A DNA stretch of 64,000 nt from positions 14,732,155-14,796,154 of the forward strand of contig NC_082596.1 in assembly GCF_030936135.1 (NCBI RefSeq), read 5' to 3'. Source of the DNA: Gavia stellata (taxonomy: Eukaryota; Chordata; Aves; Gaviiformes; Gaviidae). The translations under genes and the position numbers were made by a program. The notes below the pieces were generated by a model. It was given only the letters and a program-made list of their open reading frames with translations. It did no database searches and was not told the origin of the DNA. Positions 52,401 through 60,473 of this stretch are shown here, one piece after another (position 1 is the stretch's first letter; the number at the start of each line of letters is the position of its first letter).

Positions 52401-55400
52401 AAAAAAAAAAACAACCAAACTTCTGAAATGTAGTAGAAAAGGTTAGATAAATACAGCATTCATAAATAAATTACATATTTTAAGATTGAACGAAGTCTCA
52501 ATTTCTACTTGAAAAAACTTTTGGTATCACATTCCTAAGAACAAACAGATGAAATTTTAAGGACCTGTTTTGAGAATACACATAAACAAACCAAAGAAGT
52601 ATTCCCCAATCTTATGCAATCATTACTTCTATGTTTAATTTTCAACTCTGACTAAGGTTTCCCCAATTACTAATTTTCTCAGGAAAGTAAAATAGATGAA
52701 TTCTAGTGGCTCAAAGAAAGATCAAGAATAATACTTGCCTCTGGCAAAGCATCAGTATTCCTTGGGTTTTGTTCTTTTTTAACAGGAAAGCAAGAACTTA
52801 AATGTGAAGTGCTGAATGTCTTTGCTGAAGTGCTCTTCATACAAAATTCTGGAAACCTAACTTCTGATCCGAACTGGGGGGGTGGGGCGGGGGCGGGGCA
52901 GGGAAGAGAGACAATAAATGTGTCAAAAGAGAAAGAAAAATTATTTCTCTTCAGCCAGTTATGTGTACCACTATTTTAAACAACTAGTATTATAATTGTT
53001 TCCAGCAGATCTGTAAAACTAGGTAAAAATATTAGAGTTAGATAACCAACTACTATACCCAAAACCTTAATACTGAAAATGTAAACTATGTCTTTCACAA
53101 TCACAAAGCTATCAGTCTTTGCAGAAACATTAGACGTGCTTGCAACAATGACTTACAGAGTTACACGATAATGATTTGTGATAGATACAAAACAATCTAA
53201 TTTTGAACAAGAAGTTCTAAGGAAAATTATTTCAGAGGAAACTATCTGGATTTCTGAAATTCAAATCCTGATGCCTTGATCTCATTTACCATTTACATCG
53301 TGCTAAAAAGCAAGTTGTTCCCCCACCCATCCAGATACGTTGCACATTACCTCTTTGAATTACATTGTCAAAACCAAATTTGGCTTAAAGCATAAAATGC
53401 ACTGTACAATACATGCTTTAAATGATGTACACAGATGCCTTAAAAAAATAAGCATAGCTGAAAAAAGTTATTTTACCTTTCTTTCCCATATCTGAATCTT
53501 TCCTCTCCAGAGTTCTTTTAAATCAATAATATTCATGACATTATCTGAAGATACAAAGTCTGCTGATAGATAGTCTGCAATCTTTTGCCAGCTACTGTAA
53601 AAATAAGAAACAATTAATCTTACTGAATTTAGTATTACAAATTAACATGCAGTGCAATTTGACTGAATTTACCTAGTACCTCAGCACTGAATAGTCTTGT
53701 GTATCTTAAGACAGACATATATAGCTTTATATTCCACAAAGTAAAAAATATAGCATTGCTGGTTTAGACTCTGTAAAGGAAGTTGTTCATAAGCCCCATG
53801 AATGTGACAGCAAAGAACTTTGTCAGACATCAAATAAGACCGGCAATGGCAAGATGCAGGCATACCATAGTAATGTTGGGTGCTCAGAAGCTAGAGCAAA
53901 GCCAGGTTGCCATCACTGGGGATATCACTGTCCCATCCAGATGGTTTGTATTTAGCCTTCTAAGTCGAGATACGACTGCAGCACAAGTATTACCCAAGCT
54001 CAAGAACAACAGAGAGAGAGACCAGCCAGTATCTGTGGGTCCTACCGTCAGTCTGTCTTCTAAGAGAAATCAGCACCATCAACAGAACAGGAAGAGTAAG
54101 TGAGAGAACTTTCATCAGAGAAACTGCATGCACAAATGCCCTAATTTTACATAAAAGGCAGCAGAAAAATTTATTCAGTCAAAAGCTGGCCGCACAGGAA
54201 GATACCAACGAGCACTGAGACCAAGCGCTCATGGAAGTCACTGCAATAAGTTTATCTTCCTCCATATAACTTAGGAAGTACTTACTATATAGTAGGTATG
54301 TTGCTTATTCTATCCAAGGACTGAGCATTCAACTTTTTAATTTTAAACAGTTCTATTAATTTAGGATTAAGCCTAACCACATATTCTACGAAGCAAACTT
54401 GAATCTTTTGGGTGTGGAGAGGAGGGGAAGTGGAGGAAACCTTGCCAAGTTACTCAATATCCACATAATGCTTTACTCCACAGGAAAAGAAACCAAACCA
54501 CTGTGCTTTATATTGAGACATATCATGGCCTACTTATGTCAATTAGAGGAGGACAGTAAGGAAATTACTGGACTTAATTTCAAATTGAATTAATAGTTTC
54601 AGTGTTAAGACTCTTCAGAAGCATACAGGAAGTAACTGAGCATTTAGACTCAATTTTCAAAAGGGACAAATCAGACACTCTTTTTTTCCTCCCTGAAATG
54701 TAATACCAAAGGTAATACAAAATTTAAAGTAAAATCAGCAGTTACGTATTCATTTTACAAAAACTGTGTGCTGGTTTTGGCTGGGATAGAGTTAACTTTC
54801 TTCATAGCAGCTAGTATGGGGCTGTGTTTTGGATTTGGCTACAATCAATAAAATTTATTATGTAGCATAGTACAGCTTCAAAACACCATATGCACACTGA
54901 AGCCACTAGTGATGGAAAGTAAAGAGAAAATCTTTTACCTTCTGTTCTCACAGAAACAGGAACTTCAGAGGACTTGCCCTGCCCCTCTTTTGCCTGCCCC
55001 TCTGATTAGGGTATGTATTTACAATAAATCAGCATGAGTAATTCCTCCCCTCAAACAATAATAGAAGACAAGTCTATGTATTTTCAAAGTATACATATAA
55101 AGAACTCAAGACACTGTTTTTATTTTAAACCACTGACATATACTAACACAAAACAAGAGTGACCTTGTTTATAGACTAAAATAAGTGGCATACCCTTTAG
55201 AGTCATTTGCTGCAACAGTGATTTGAGCAGAGTGCCATTCTCTCAGGTGTTTCAGGGCACCGATAGCAGGTAAGCAGTCTCTTAACTTGGGTCCATCTTG
55301 CTCAACAGCCTGCAGTATTACATCAACCATTGCTCTGCCTATAAAAACAGTTATATATGACTCAAAATACCATTATTCAGTCAATGATTCAGTCATTTAA

Positions 55401-58400
55401 AGATAGAAAAGTACTGATTATCACTGACTGCACTGAAACGGGCTTAAAGATCAACCTCAAGTAACCTCAGCAAGATTTAAAACACTTTTCACGCATTTTA
55501 GCTCATCTCTCGCTACTCCTCTTAGATTAACACAATATAAAGTACTTTGCCATTCACTCAGTTACAGCGGTTCTATATCTCTCTCCTCTCTCAGTCAGCA
55601 CTGTATTTGACAGATAAGAGTTGTGTCCAGTAGAACTACGCTGTGTCATTTTCCTCCTTTTAACACCTCTAAATTTCTGTATCTCATTCTTTCCGCATTC
55701 AGTTCCTTTGCTATCCCAACTCAACTACTGCAACATTACGTAACCCTAACATGCAAGGTGATATGCAACTCCAGCTTATAAAATCTGAATCCAATAGTTC
55801 TGATCTGCATTCCTTTGCAGCTTCTAGGGTCAACAAGGCCAAGTGCCAGGTCCTGCACTTCGGCCACACCAACCCCAGGCAACGCTACAGGCTTGGGGAC
55901 GAGTGGCTGGAAAGCTCCCCTGCAGAAAAGGACCAGGGGGGTTGGTCGACAGCCGGCTGAATATGAGCCAGCAGTGTGCCCAGGTGGCCAAGAAGGCCAA
56001 CGGCATCCTGGCTTGTATCAGAAATAGTGTGGCCAGCAGGAGTAGGGAGGTGATCGTGCCCCCATACTCAGCGCTGGTGAGGCCGCAGCTCGAATACTGT
56101 GTTCAGTTTTGGGCCCCTCACTACAAGAAGGACATTGAGGTGCTGGAGCGTGTCCAGAGAAGGGTGATGAAGCTGGTGAGGGGTCTGGAGAACAAGTCTT
56201 ATGAGGAGCAGCTGAGGGAACTGGGGTTGTTCAGCCTGGAGAAGAGGAGGCTGAGGGGAGACCTCGTCATTCTCTCCAATTACCTGAAAGGTACCTGAGG
56301 TTGCAGAGAGGTGGGTGTTGGTCTCTTCTCCCAAGTGACAAGTCATAGGACAAGAGGAAATGGCCTCAAGTTGCACCAGGGGAGGTTCAGGCTGGATATT
56401 AGGAAAAATTTCTTTACTGAGAGAGTGGTGAGACACTGGAATAAGCTGCCCAGGGAAGTGGTGGAGTCACCCTCCCTGGAGGTGTTCAAGGAACATGTGG
56501 ACAAGGCATTGTGGCACATGGTTTAATGGGCATGGTGGTGTTAGTTGATGGTTGGACTTGATGATCTTACAGGTCTTTTCCAACCTTAGTGATTCTGTGT
56601 GATTCTGTGATTCTTGGCTCCCACCCAGAAGCAATCAGCTGGCAAATCAGATGTGAGTGAGATGTCAACACCTTCAATTTTTTTCATAAAAAATTCCTAT
56701 GGTTGCATGTTGAGTTTCATATTGTTTACTGTCTATTACTACTTCGGCGGCATTTGAGATGGAAAAATTATTTATAAAAATAGCTACCTTAATCCCTACT
56801 GAAATACAGCCTTCCAAAGAAACAAGCAGCAAACTACTCAATAAGCTGATTTGTGAGGCCAATCATGCTCAAGTTCCTTAAGCTACTTGCAAGAGCTGCA
56901 TATGAGTTAATTCAACTAACAAACTAACATCCTCTGAGTTTTTCCATTTGACTATGACTTTACCAGCTGAGTTTTTAGAGTAATAACTAACAAGATAAAC
57001 TCAAAAAGAGATTGGTCTTTTAAAAGAGATTACCTGGGGCAGGCAGTTTATCAGCTAACTGATGCAGACTTTCTGCAGCTTCATCATAGATACTGAAAAT
57101 GAAGAGCACATGGTTGGACGCAAAAAAGTAATTTAGAAATAAAAAGTTACAACTAATGAATACTACCTGATGTAAGTATCTTGTATCTTTAAAATCCTGC
57201 ACAAACATATCTAGGCAATGAGATATATTTATCTCCCCTTTTACTGAGGCAGAAGTAGGCTAAATGACTTCAGAACAATCTGCAGTAAAACTGGAAGCAG
57301 GATTCAAGACAGTCAGCTTTCTCTTAGCAAGAGACTTCTTTTTGTATATATAACTGTCAGGTGTTAGGAAACTGTTCAGTTATTCTATAAAAATCATCTG
57401 TAGCTAAAAAAATAAAGCTATGTTAAATGAAATAGAATTATTTTCAGTAGTAGTAGGGGATTGTTCATAGTTAACTGTTACTTTGGTAATACCTTGTACT
57501 TGTTGAATTTTCTTGATTTCCTTGGGTTATTACTGTTAAATGTCAGATCACTATACTTTCAATAGAAATAATAATATGCATACTCAGTCATAGACAGTGA
57601 CTCTCTACTGTTACTGTCTTCTTCCTCAAAATTCTGTATGGCTCCCAGGCATTCATCAGTACTTGTTTGGAGAGAGTCTTCATTTTTCTGTGTGTCAAAA
57701 TTTATTTCCTCCCAGTCAGAACTGCAGAACTAATCAAGCAAAAAGAATTTTGAACATCACAGTTTTAACTTGCACTAAAGACAGGCAGAGAATTGAGGAA
57801 CTTATGTTCTCTCTTACCTGATAATAACCACATACAACGTGACTTGCAAAATACCATTTCTTTACACCTGGAATACCAGCCACTGAACATGCTGAAAAGA
57901 GATAAAACAATTATTTAAAATAATCAATCCACTACAATTTAATCTTTCTATTATAATAAGCATCTCTGTTGAAAGACTACGCAAGACATTTAATGTGCCA
58001 CAATATCTTAAGTTCTACTTTACTTTGGCATCGTAATTAAGATCTAAACATATTAAGGCATAGGTGAGTGTCTAGGTAACTGTCTAACTATTAACGATCC
58101 TCTGACTGTTAATAAGTAAGAAAGTTTTTGACCTCTCCATTCTGGTTGATATTGCTCTCCATTTGCACAAGTTGTGTCGTAACTAAACTAAATCACAACT
58201 TTCATAAATAAGGTTTATGCAGTTCACAAAATGAGATGTTCTCTCAACATCTCTATGCAATAAAAAACAGCTTAACATTCCCATCTTTATGAATTTTAAC
58301 AGCTTATAGTCATTTCCCCACATGAACCACAATTAGATGACAACTGTGACAAGATCAGCCTTAACAGCTCAACCCTAGATATCCAAACCAAGTAAAGAAC

Positions 58401-59550
58401 TAAGAAAGCATTTTTTAACAAAAAAATCCAAACAAACACCCAACCCCTAAAAGTGCTAAAGCAGATCTTCAGAAATCTATTTTAAGATGGTAAAATGATT
58501 TAATAAATATTCATGGTTTAGGGTTCTGAATTATGACCCAACATTGCTTCCACTGAAAAAATCAGAAGACATCACAGGAGTAATGAAAATATCAAGCTGC
58601 CCACTGACATGAGAAACAAGCCCTTTCCTACTCTTCCTTCCTAAGCTGGATTGAAATTTGTCCACCTTTCAAAACCTTGTCTTTCATTTCTTCTGCCCAA
58701 TCTATTTAACCATCTCCTAACACCTCAGCTGCTGAAGTGACACCAATTCTCCACAGAAACAGTAGCAGCAGGAGCAGTCCTGCCTGAAGGTTTAGGCACA
58801 CCGCAGAAATTGGGTCTCCTTGAGCTTCTGACTTCTTTCACCTAGATCATGAAATGTGCCTAGGCCAATTCCTTGGTAACATTTGCCTTACCTTACCGTA
58901 TGTTACTATATTTACCTGGAAATGCACAGACATCTGCATTTATAGTTGAGTTGCAGCTTTCTTTCAGGAACTGATAAAAGTTTGCAGCAGTCCCAACTGA
59001 AAAAAAAAATAATTCTTAAAACTTCTAAATTACAGAAGTCTTGCTTTCTTGCAAATACAGTATAAGTATCAGTTTAATACTAAAAGTTTAGTTTTAAAAA
59101 AAACTGTCAACTACAGATTTGCATGAGTTTGAAAAGACAATTTTTGTAAAATTCTTGTTAAAGTAGTGCGCATCTCAGGAACGCTCTACCGGTTTATACA
59201 GCAGTGTCACCATAAAACAGGAAAACCCCTAAGTTTCTGAAGGTTTAAGTCATTGAAGACTTTTAGTCTGGAAAAGGGGGGGGGGGGGGGGGGGGGGCGG
59301 TACCGAGGTAGGGATCCAGAAGAGCCTGCAGGGGCGCAGCTCCTAGCCCAGCGACCGGGAAGTAACGCCCGCGCTACACTAAGCGAGCTCGGATGGGCCC
59401 CGCGGCGGGCGGCTCCCCACACGGCGCGGCCTCCAGCCCCCCCGGGCCCCGTCGCCCCGCGGCGGTACCTGCTCCGGGCCCGGCGCCGTCTGCCGCAGCC
59501 CCCTCACCCCTGCGCTCCCCCCAGCTCAGGAGCAGGACGTAGCGGTCCAT
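28391..59550 (-). CDS. MTBP: MDM2-binding protein MTBP, complete coding region in 22 exons
   Basis: Twenty-two minus-strand exons total 2652 nt, giving 883 residues plus TAG. Every junction keeps frame; all introns are GT-AG except intron 8 (GC-AG). By family knowledge MTBP is the nuclear, metazoan Sld7-like partner of Treslin/TICRR needed for replication-origin firing. It was first found as an MDM2 binder, binds Cdk8/19-cyclin C through its middle part, and binds DNA with its C-terminus. Seen here: N-terminal region from [34 protein letters not shown] and [11 protein letters not shown] in residues 80-195; [15 protein letters not shown] near 222-235; an acidic/basic disordered stretch with SPLPSP, LTPELTP (possible proline-directed kinase sites) and basic [10 protein letters not shown] and YPKKR in 610-730; a conserved C-terminus [46 protein letters not shown]. 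The human protein is about 904 residues (recalled), so this is full length. It shares a promoter with MRPL13 and is tail-to-tail with SNTB1. Confidence 0.96.
29954..30019 (-). CDS. MTBP: MTBP exon 21
   Basis: 66 nt, residues 851-872: [20 protein letters not shown], then KQ. Acceptor CATATTTAG, donor CAG|GTAAGA. Confidence 0.95.
31742..31855 (-). CDS. MTBP: MTBP exon 20
   Basis: 114 nt, residues 813-850: [20 protein letters not shown], then [18 protein letters not shown]. Acceptor GTTTCCAAG (AAG type), donor AAG|GTAACT. This opens the conserved C-terminal domain linked by family knowledge to Sld7 similarity and DNA binding. Confidence 0.95.
32958..33201 (-). CDS. MTBP: MTBP exon 19
   Basis: 244 nt, residues 731-812: [20 protein letters not shown] at the start, [13 protein letters not shown] at the end; Ser/Lys-rich and low complexity, likely disordered. 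The acceptor is preceded by 14 consecutive C (gene sense). Donor CGG|GTAAAG. Confidence 0.93.
34411..34677 (-). CDS. MTBP: MTBP exon 18
   Basis: 267 nt, the largest exon, residues 642-730 plus two bases: [52 protein letters not shown], ending basic [10 protein letters not shown] and YPKK. Acceptor CAATTTTAG, donor AAAAG|GTAATG. SP motifs and basic clusters suggest a regulated nuclear-targeting segment (inference). Confidence 0.96.
35581..35913 (-). mobile_element. CR1 LINE 3' fragment
   Basis: Begins TAGAATCATAGAATGGTTTG and GGGTTGGAAGGGACC, the classical antisense start of an avian CR1, and extends to ACCCCCTTTAAGTATTG. Located in MTBP intron 17 in the MTBP sense orientation. It resembles the copy at 63 kb more than those at 15/48/56 kb. 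Confidence 0.93.
38406..38501 (-). CDS. MTBP: MTBP exon 17
   Basis: 96 nt, residues 610-641 plus two bases: [20 protein letters not shown], then [11 protein letters not shown]. Acceptor CCTTTCAG, donor TTGA|GTAAGT. Contains two TP motifs. Confidence 0.94.
41148..41303 (-). CDS. MTBP: MTBP exon 16
   Basis: 156 nt, residues 558-609 plus two bases: [20 protein letters not shown], then [19 protein letters not shown]. Acceptor TTTTTTCAG, donor [21 protein letters not shown] and [10 protein letters not shown] are essentially the same as in human (recalled). Confidence 0.95.
42687..42780 (-). CDS. MTBP: MTBP exon 15
   Basis: 94 nt, residues 527-557 plus two bases: [20 protein letters not shown], then [11 protein letters not shown]. 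Acceptor TTTCTTGCAG, donor ATGAG|GTAATG. Confidence 0.94.
43157..43321 (-). CDS. MTBP: MTBP exon 14
   Basis: 165 nt, residues 472-526 plus one base: [20 protein letters not shown], then [20 protein letters not shown]. Acceptor CTTTTATAG, donor TCTG|GTAAGT. Its end appears shorter than the human counterpart before the SLMETNP block. Confidence 0.92.
44673..44786 (-). CDS. MTBP: MTBP exon 13
   Basis: 114 nt, residues 434-471 plus one base: [20 protein letters not shown], then [18 protein letters not shown]. Acceptor CTGTACAG, donor CTCA|GTAAGT. Confidence 0.93.
45914..46087 (-). CDS. MTBP: MTBP exon 12
   Basis: 174 nt, residues 376-433 plus one base: [20 protein letters not shown], then [17 protein letters not shown]. 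Acceptor is GTTTTTCAAG, chosen because G+TT gives Val and VPEIELKGE aligns with the human VPDVEVKGE as recalled. A stronger-looking CAG 22 bases upstream would give a stop after three codons. Donor TCAA|GTAAGA. Confidence 0.92.
47961..48484 (+). mobile_element. CR1 LINE 3' copy with internal G/T-rich expansion
   Basis: TAGCCTGGAGAAGAGGAGGC through [12 protein letters not shown]-coding sequence, then a G/T-rich block, then GGTTGGACTCGATGATCTTA and three GATTCTGT units. In MTBP intron 11, antisense to MTBP. Confidence 0.93.
48256..48416 (+). repeat. G/T-only low-complexity tract inside CR1
   Basis: About 160 bp in which the plus strand is almost entirely G and T, with T runs of up to about 18. 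It replaces the short spacer seen in the copy at 56 kb between the end of the coding part and the 3' tail. Confidence 0.9.
49174..49201. repeat. AT / TACA microsatellite
   Basis: A short (AT)n run passes into (TACA)n of about five units. In MTBP intron 11, some 45 bp past the exon 11 donor in gene sense. Confidence 0.9.
49245..49362 (-). CDS. MTBP: MTBP exon 11
   Basis: 118 nt, residues 337-375 plus one base: [20 protein letters not shown], then [19 protein letters not shown]. Acceptor TATTTAG, donor ACTG|GTAGGT. A second GT eight... bases into the intron (GGTAG|GTAAAA) would shift the frame. Confidence 0.93.
50689..50738. repeat. perfect 25-bp tandem duplication
   Basis: The 25-bp unit beginning TTGAATTATGATAGCACAGA occurs twice back to back without mismatch (50689-50713, 50714-50738). 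In MTBP intron 10. Perfect identity implies a recent event or length polymorphism. Confidence 0.95.
50995..51067 (-). CDS. MTBP: MTBP exon 10
   Basis: 73 nt, residues 312-336: [20 protein letters not shown], then SLSGK. Acceptor CTGTTCAG, donor AAG|GTAAAA. Confidence 0.94.
51847..51941 (-). CDS. MTBP: MTBP exon 9
   Basis: 95 nt, residues 281-311 plus two bases: [20 protein letters not shown], then [11 protein letters not shown]. Acceptor TCTTTTCAG, donor GAGCT|GTATCC. The HYYGPALEF block is a clear MTBP signature. Confidence 0.95.
52737..52738 (-). other. MTBP: GC 5' splice site of MTBP intron 8
   Basis: Gene-sense sequence is CCAGAG|GCAAGT. The flanks fit the consensus AG|GCAAGT of GC-AG introns exactly. 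Exon 9's AG acceptor (CTTTTCAG) and phase-0 continuity confirm it. Confidence 0.88.
52739..52873 (-). CDS. MTBP: MTBP exon 8 (GC donor)
   Basis: 135 nt, residues 236-280: [20 protein letters not shown] at the start, [10 protein letters not shown] at the end. The donor reads CCAGAG|GCAAGT. Only this GC donor joins LPE in phase to VFHYYGP of exon 9 as in the human protein; the nearest GT, four bases on, breaks the frame. The acceptor polypyrimidine tract is nearly all C, interrupted by G. Confidence 0.92.
53477..53594 (-). CDS. MTBP: MTBP exon 7 (tandem acceptor)
   Basis: 118 nt with the upstream acceptor, residues 196-235: [18 protein letters not shown], ending [15 protein letters not shown]. 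The 3' splice site is CAGTAG, so exon right end is 53594 (CAG) or 53591 (TAG). The choice adds or removes one codon (G-S-W versus G-W) without changing frame. Donor AAG|GTAAAA. Confidence 0.94.
54768..54840 (+). mobile_element. avian endogenous retrovirus LTR fragment (probable)
   Basis: TGTGCTGGTTTTGGCTGGGA, then TAGAGTTAACTTTCTTCATA and TATGGGGCTGTGTTTTGGAT. This is the recognisable start of a common avian LTR-type repeat; only about 70 bp are present and no retroviral genes are near. Family name uncertain. In MTBP intron 6. Confidence 0.6.
55194..55338 (-). CDS. MTBP: MTBP exon 6
   Basis: 145 nt, residues 148-195 plus two bases: [20 protein letters not shown], then [20 protein letters not shown]. 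Acceptor TTTTATAG, donor AAAGG|GTATGC. An avian CR1 copy lies about 485 bp upstream in the gene sense, in intron 5. Confidence 0.95.
55824..56614 (+). mobile_element. CR1 LINE 3' copy, longest of its subfamily here
   Basis: About 790 bp. Encodes KCQVLHFGH.., then [20 protein letters not shown] and [16 protein letters not shown] in frames broken by at least one shift near 55.95 kb, where two overlapping frames each carry part of the protein. 3' end GGTTGGACTTGATGATCTTA and GATTCTGTGTGATTCTGTGA. In MTBP intron 5, antisense to the gene. Confidence 0.93.
57034..57092 (-). CDS. MTBP: MTBP exon 5
   Basis: 59 nt, residues 128-147: [20 protein letters not shown] then split Gly. Acceptor CATTTTCAG, donor CCAG|GTAATC. 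One of the most strongly conserved short blocks of the family. Confidence 0.95.
57584..57729 (-). CDS. MTBP: MTBP exon 4
   Basis: 146 nt, residues 80-127 plus two bases: starts [18 protein letters not shown] and ends [16 protein letters not shown]. Acceptor TTGATTAG, donor CTGA|GTATGC. It carries an acidic EEED block shared with the human protein. Confidence 0.94.
57818..57891 (-). CDS. MTBP: MTBP exon 3
   Basis: 74 nt, residues 55-79: [20 protein letters not shown] then CGYYQ. Acceptor CTTTTCAG, donor CAG|GTAAGA. Only 88 bp separate it from exon 4, the shortest intron of the gene. Confidence 0.94.
58916..58996 (-). CDS. MTBP: MTBP exon 2
   Basis: 81 nt, residues 28-54. Reads [17 protein letters not shown] and ends ADVCAFP. 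Acceptor TTTTTTTCAG, donor CCAG|GTAAAT. Corresponds to the AANVYHLL region of the human protein as recalled; this part diverges more than the rest. Confidence 0.9.
59276..59297 (+). repeat. 22-base G homopolymer
   Basis: Twenty-two consecutive G at the edge of the CpG island, in MTBP intron 1 (C22 in the gene sense), about 170 bases past the exon 1 donor. Confidence 0.9.
59469..59550 (-). CDS. MTBP: MTBP exon 1 (start codon)
   Basis: Residues 1-27 plus one base. Starts [17 protein letters not shown], then a Gly/Ala-rich stretch; donor GCAG|GTACCG. The ATG sits in GGCCATGG, a strong initiation context. The frame stays open upstream of this ATG through the CpG island with no in-frame stop, so the start is chosen on the MDRY..LL..WG family N-terminus and context. 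Confidence 0.88.
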
Positions 59551-59706
59551 GGCCGGGCGGGGACGGAGCCGCCGCCGCCGCCGCTCCGAAGGGCCCGCGC
59601 TGCCGCCCTTGCACCGCCCCTCGCAGGGCAGCGCTTCCGCTTCCCGCCGGTGCGGCGGCCAAGGGTCTCCGCTTCCCTTCCCCTCAGCCGCGGCAGGAGG
59701 GCGGCC
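59551..59706. promoter_or_regulatory. bidirectional MTBP/MRPL13 promoter
   Basis: Only 156 bp separate the two start codons, which point away from each other. The interval is GC-rich with many CpGs and no TATA box. Visible candidate sites: a GC box GGGCGGGG at 59555-59562 (Sp1-like), CTTCCGC at 59634-59640 (ETS-like) directly followed by TTCCCGCC at 59641-59648 (E2F-like), and a pyrimidine run CTTCCCTTCCCCTC at 59672-59685 that could hold the MRPL13 start. Site roles are inference; E2F control would fit MTBP's S-phase role. Confidence 0.8.
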
Positions 59707-59733
59707 ATGGCCAGTTACACTAAGGCGGCCCAG
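59707..59733 (+). CDS. MRPL13: MRPL13 exon 1 coding part
   Basis: 27 nt: MASYTKAAQ, donor CAG|GTAAGC. Strong initiation context GCGGCCATGG. The upstream untranslated part lies in the shared CpG island; its start is not determinable from sequence. Confidence 0.9.
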
Positions 59734-60473
59734 GTAAGCGCGGCCCTCTCCCCCGAGGTGCAGGCCGAGGTGCAGGGAGCGGCCGTGAGGGAGCGGGCGG
59801 GCGCCGGGACGGCGGGGCAGTAGGCCCCCAGGGAAGGGCCGGAGCGGCCTCCCCTCGCCGCGGAGCGCCCGTGGCGCGGCAGGAAGCGGTAGCGGTGAGC
59901 AGGTGTGCGACCGTGAGGGCCAAGGCTGCCCACTGCGGCGGCTCAGGCTGGTCGTGTCCACAAAACTGCGTTTGGGGGAGTTGTGCCCTTCGCTGAGAGG
60001 GAAAGAGATGTTGGACGTTAAGAAGCCTACAGCGGTTTTACAGTTCAATTAACAGTAATGGAAGCTTGCAGTAAGAGAGAGTCATTCTTGAAACAAAACC
60101 TTCAGAGCTGGTAAACTTTCAGTGTTGTTACGGCCACATACCTTGGAAGCACGTACAGCAGTGGGTGTATCGCAGTGTGTAGCAATGTTCTCCATCCATT
60201 TAAAGGTTATTTGGAGGGGGTGTTGCATATTAATATTTCTTCTAGTATTTTGGAGTGTAAAAAAAGTGTTGATCTAACTAGGGAAGCTAGATTTATGTAT
60301 CGTAGTGTGTTCTTTTTACTATGTTAAGTAAAACTCTCTTTCTCTTTAGCAATGGGCTACTTTTGCCAGAGCCTGGTATCTCCTCGATGCGAAGATGCAG
60401 CCACCAGGAAAAATAGCAGCCGCGACTGTAATCAGACTTGAAGGCAGGCATAAACCTATTTATCATGCCCTGA
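59707..60473 (+). CDS. MRPL13: mitochondrial ribosomal protein L13 (uL13m), first two coding exons
   Basis: Exon 1 (59707-59733) and exon 2 (60350-60473) join in phase 0 to give 50 codons plus one base: MASYTKAAQ, then [20 protein letters not shown] and a stretch ending HKPIYHAL. This is the N-terminus of uL13m, a mitochondrial large-subunit ribosomal protein that is nuclear-encoded and imported. WATFAR.WYLLD.KMQPPGK matches the vertebrate protein as recalled. The whole protein is about 178 residues in human, so roughly 70% lies beyond 64000; I searched the remaining 3.5 kb for the next exon (expected to begin DCGDHV) and did not find it. Start codon in GGCCATGG. Head-to-head with MTBP. Confidence 0.94.
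59734..60349. other. MRPL13: MRPL13 intron 1
   Basis: First half belongs to the CpG island, then composition drops sharply to AT-rich. No repeat recognised. Confidence 0.85.
60350..60473 (+). CDS. MRPL13: MRPL13 exon 2
   Basis: 124 nt, residues 10-50 plus one base. Acceptor TTCTCTTTAG, donor CTGA|GTGAGT. Sequence from [10 protein letters not shown] to PIYHAL. Confidence 0.95.

Larger units (their letters stand above)
49363..59468. other. MTBP: MTBP introns 10 to 1
   Basis: Non-exonic parts: 49363-50994, 51068-51846, 51942-52738, 52874-53476, 53595-55193, 55339-57033, 57093-57583, 57730-57817, 57892-58915, 58997-59468. Contain the 25-bp duplication, the LTR fragment, the CR1 at 56 kb and the G22 run; otherwise AT-rich without recognised features. 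Confidence 0.8.
59300..59960. promoter_or_regulatory. CpG island
   Basis: Dense CpG dinucleotides and very high GC from about 59300 to 59960 in an otherwise AT-rich window. It covers MTBP exon 1, the shared promoter and MRPL13 exon 1. Edges judged by eye. Confidence 0.85.

Noticed and set aside
53783-54103. 106-codon plus-strand open frame in MTBP intron 6
   Set aside because: No recognised family, basic low-complexity end, antisense to MTBP; taken as chance.
59253-59723. 156-codon plus-strand open frame upstream of MRPL13
   Set aside because: Pro/Arg/Ala-rich product of CpG-island composition, overlapping MTBP exon 1 on the other strand; ends in a frame different from MRPL13.
59374-60048. 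224-codon minus-strand open frame through the CpG island, in frame with MTBP exon 1
   Set aside because: GC-rich DNA has few stop codons; the upstream part overlaps MRPL13 exon 1 antisense and has no family resemblance. MTBP more likely starts at MDRY. An N-terminal extension is not supported.
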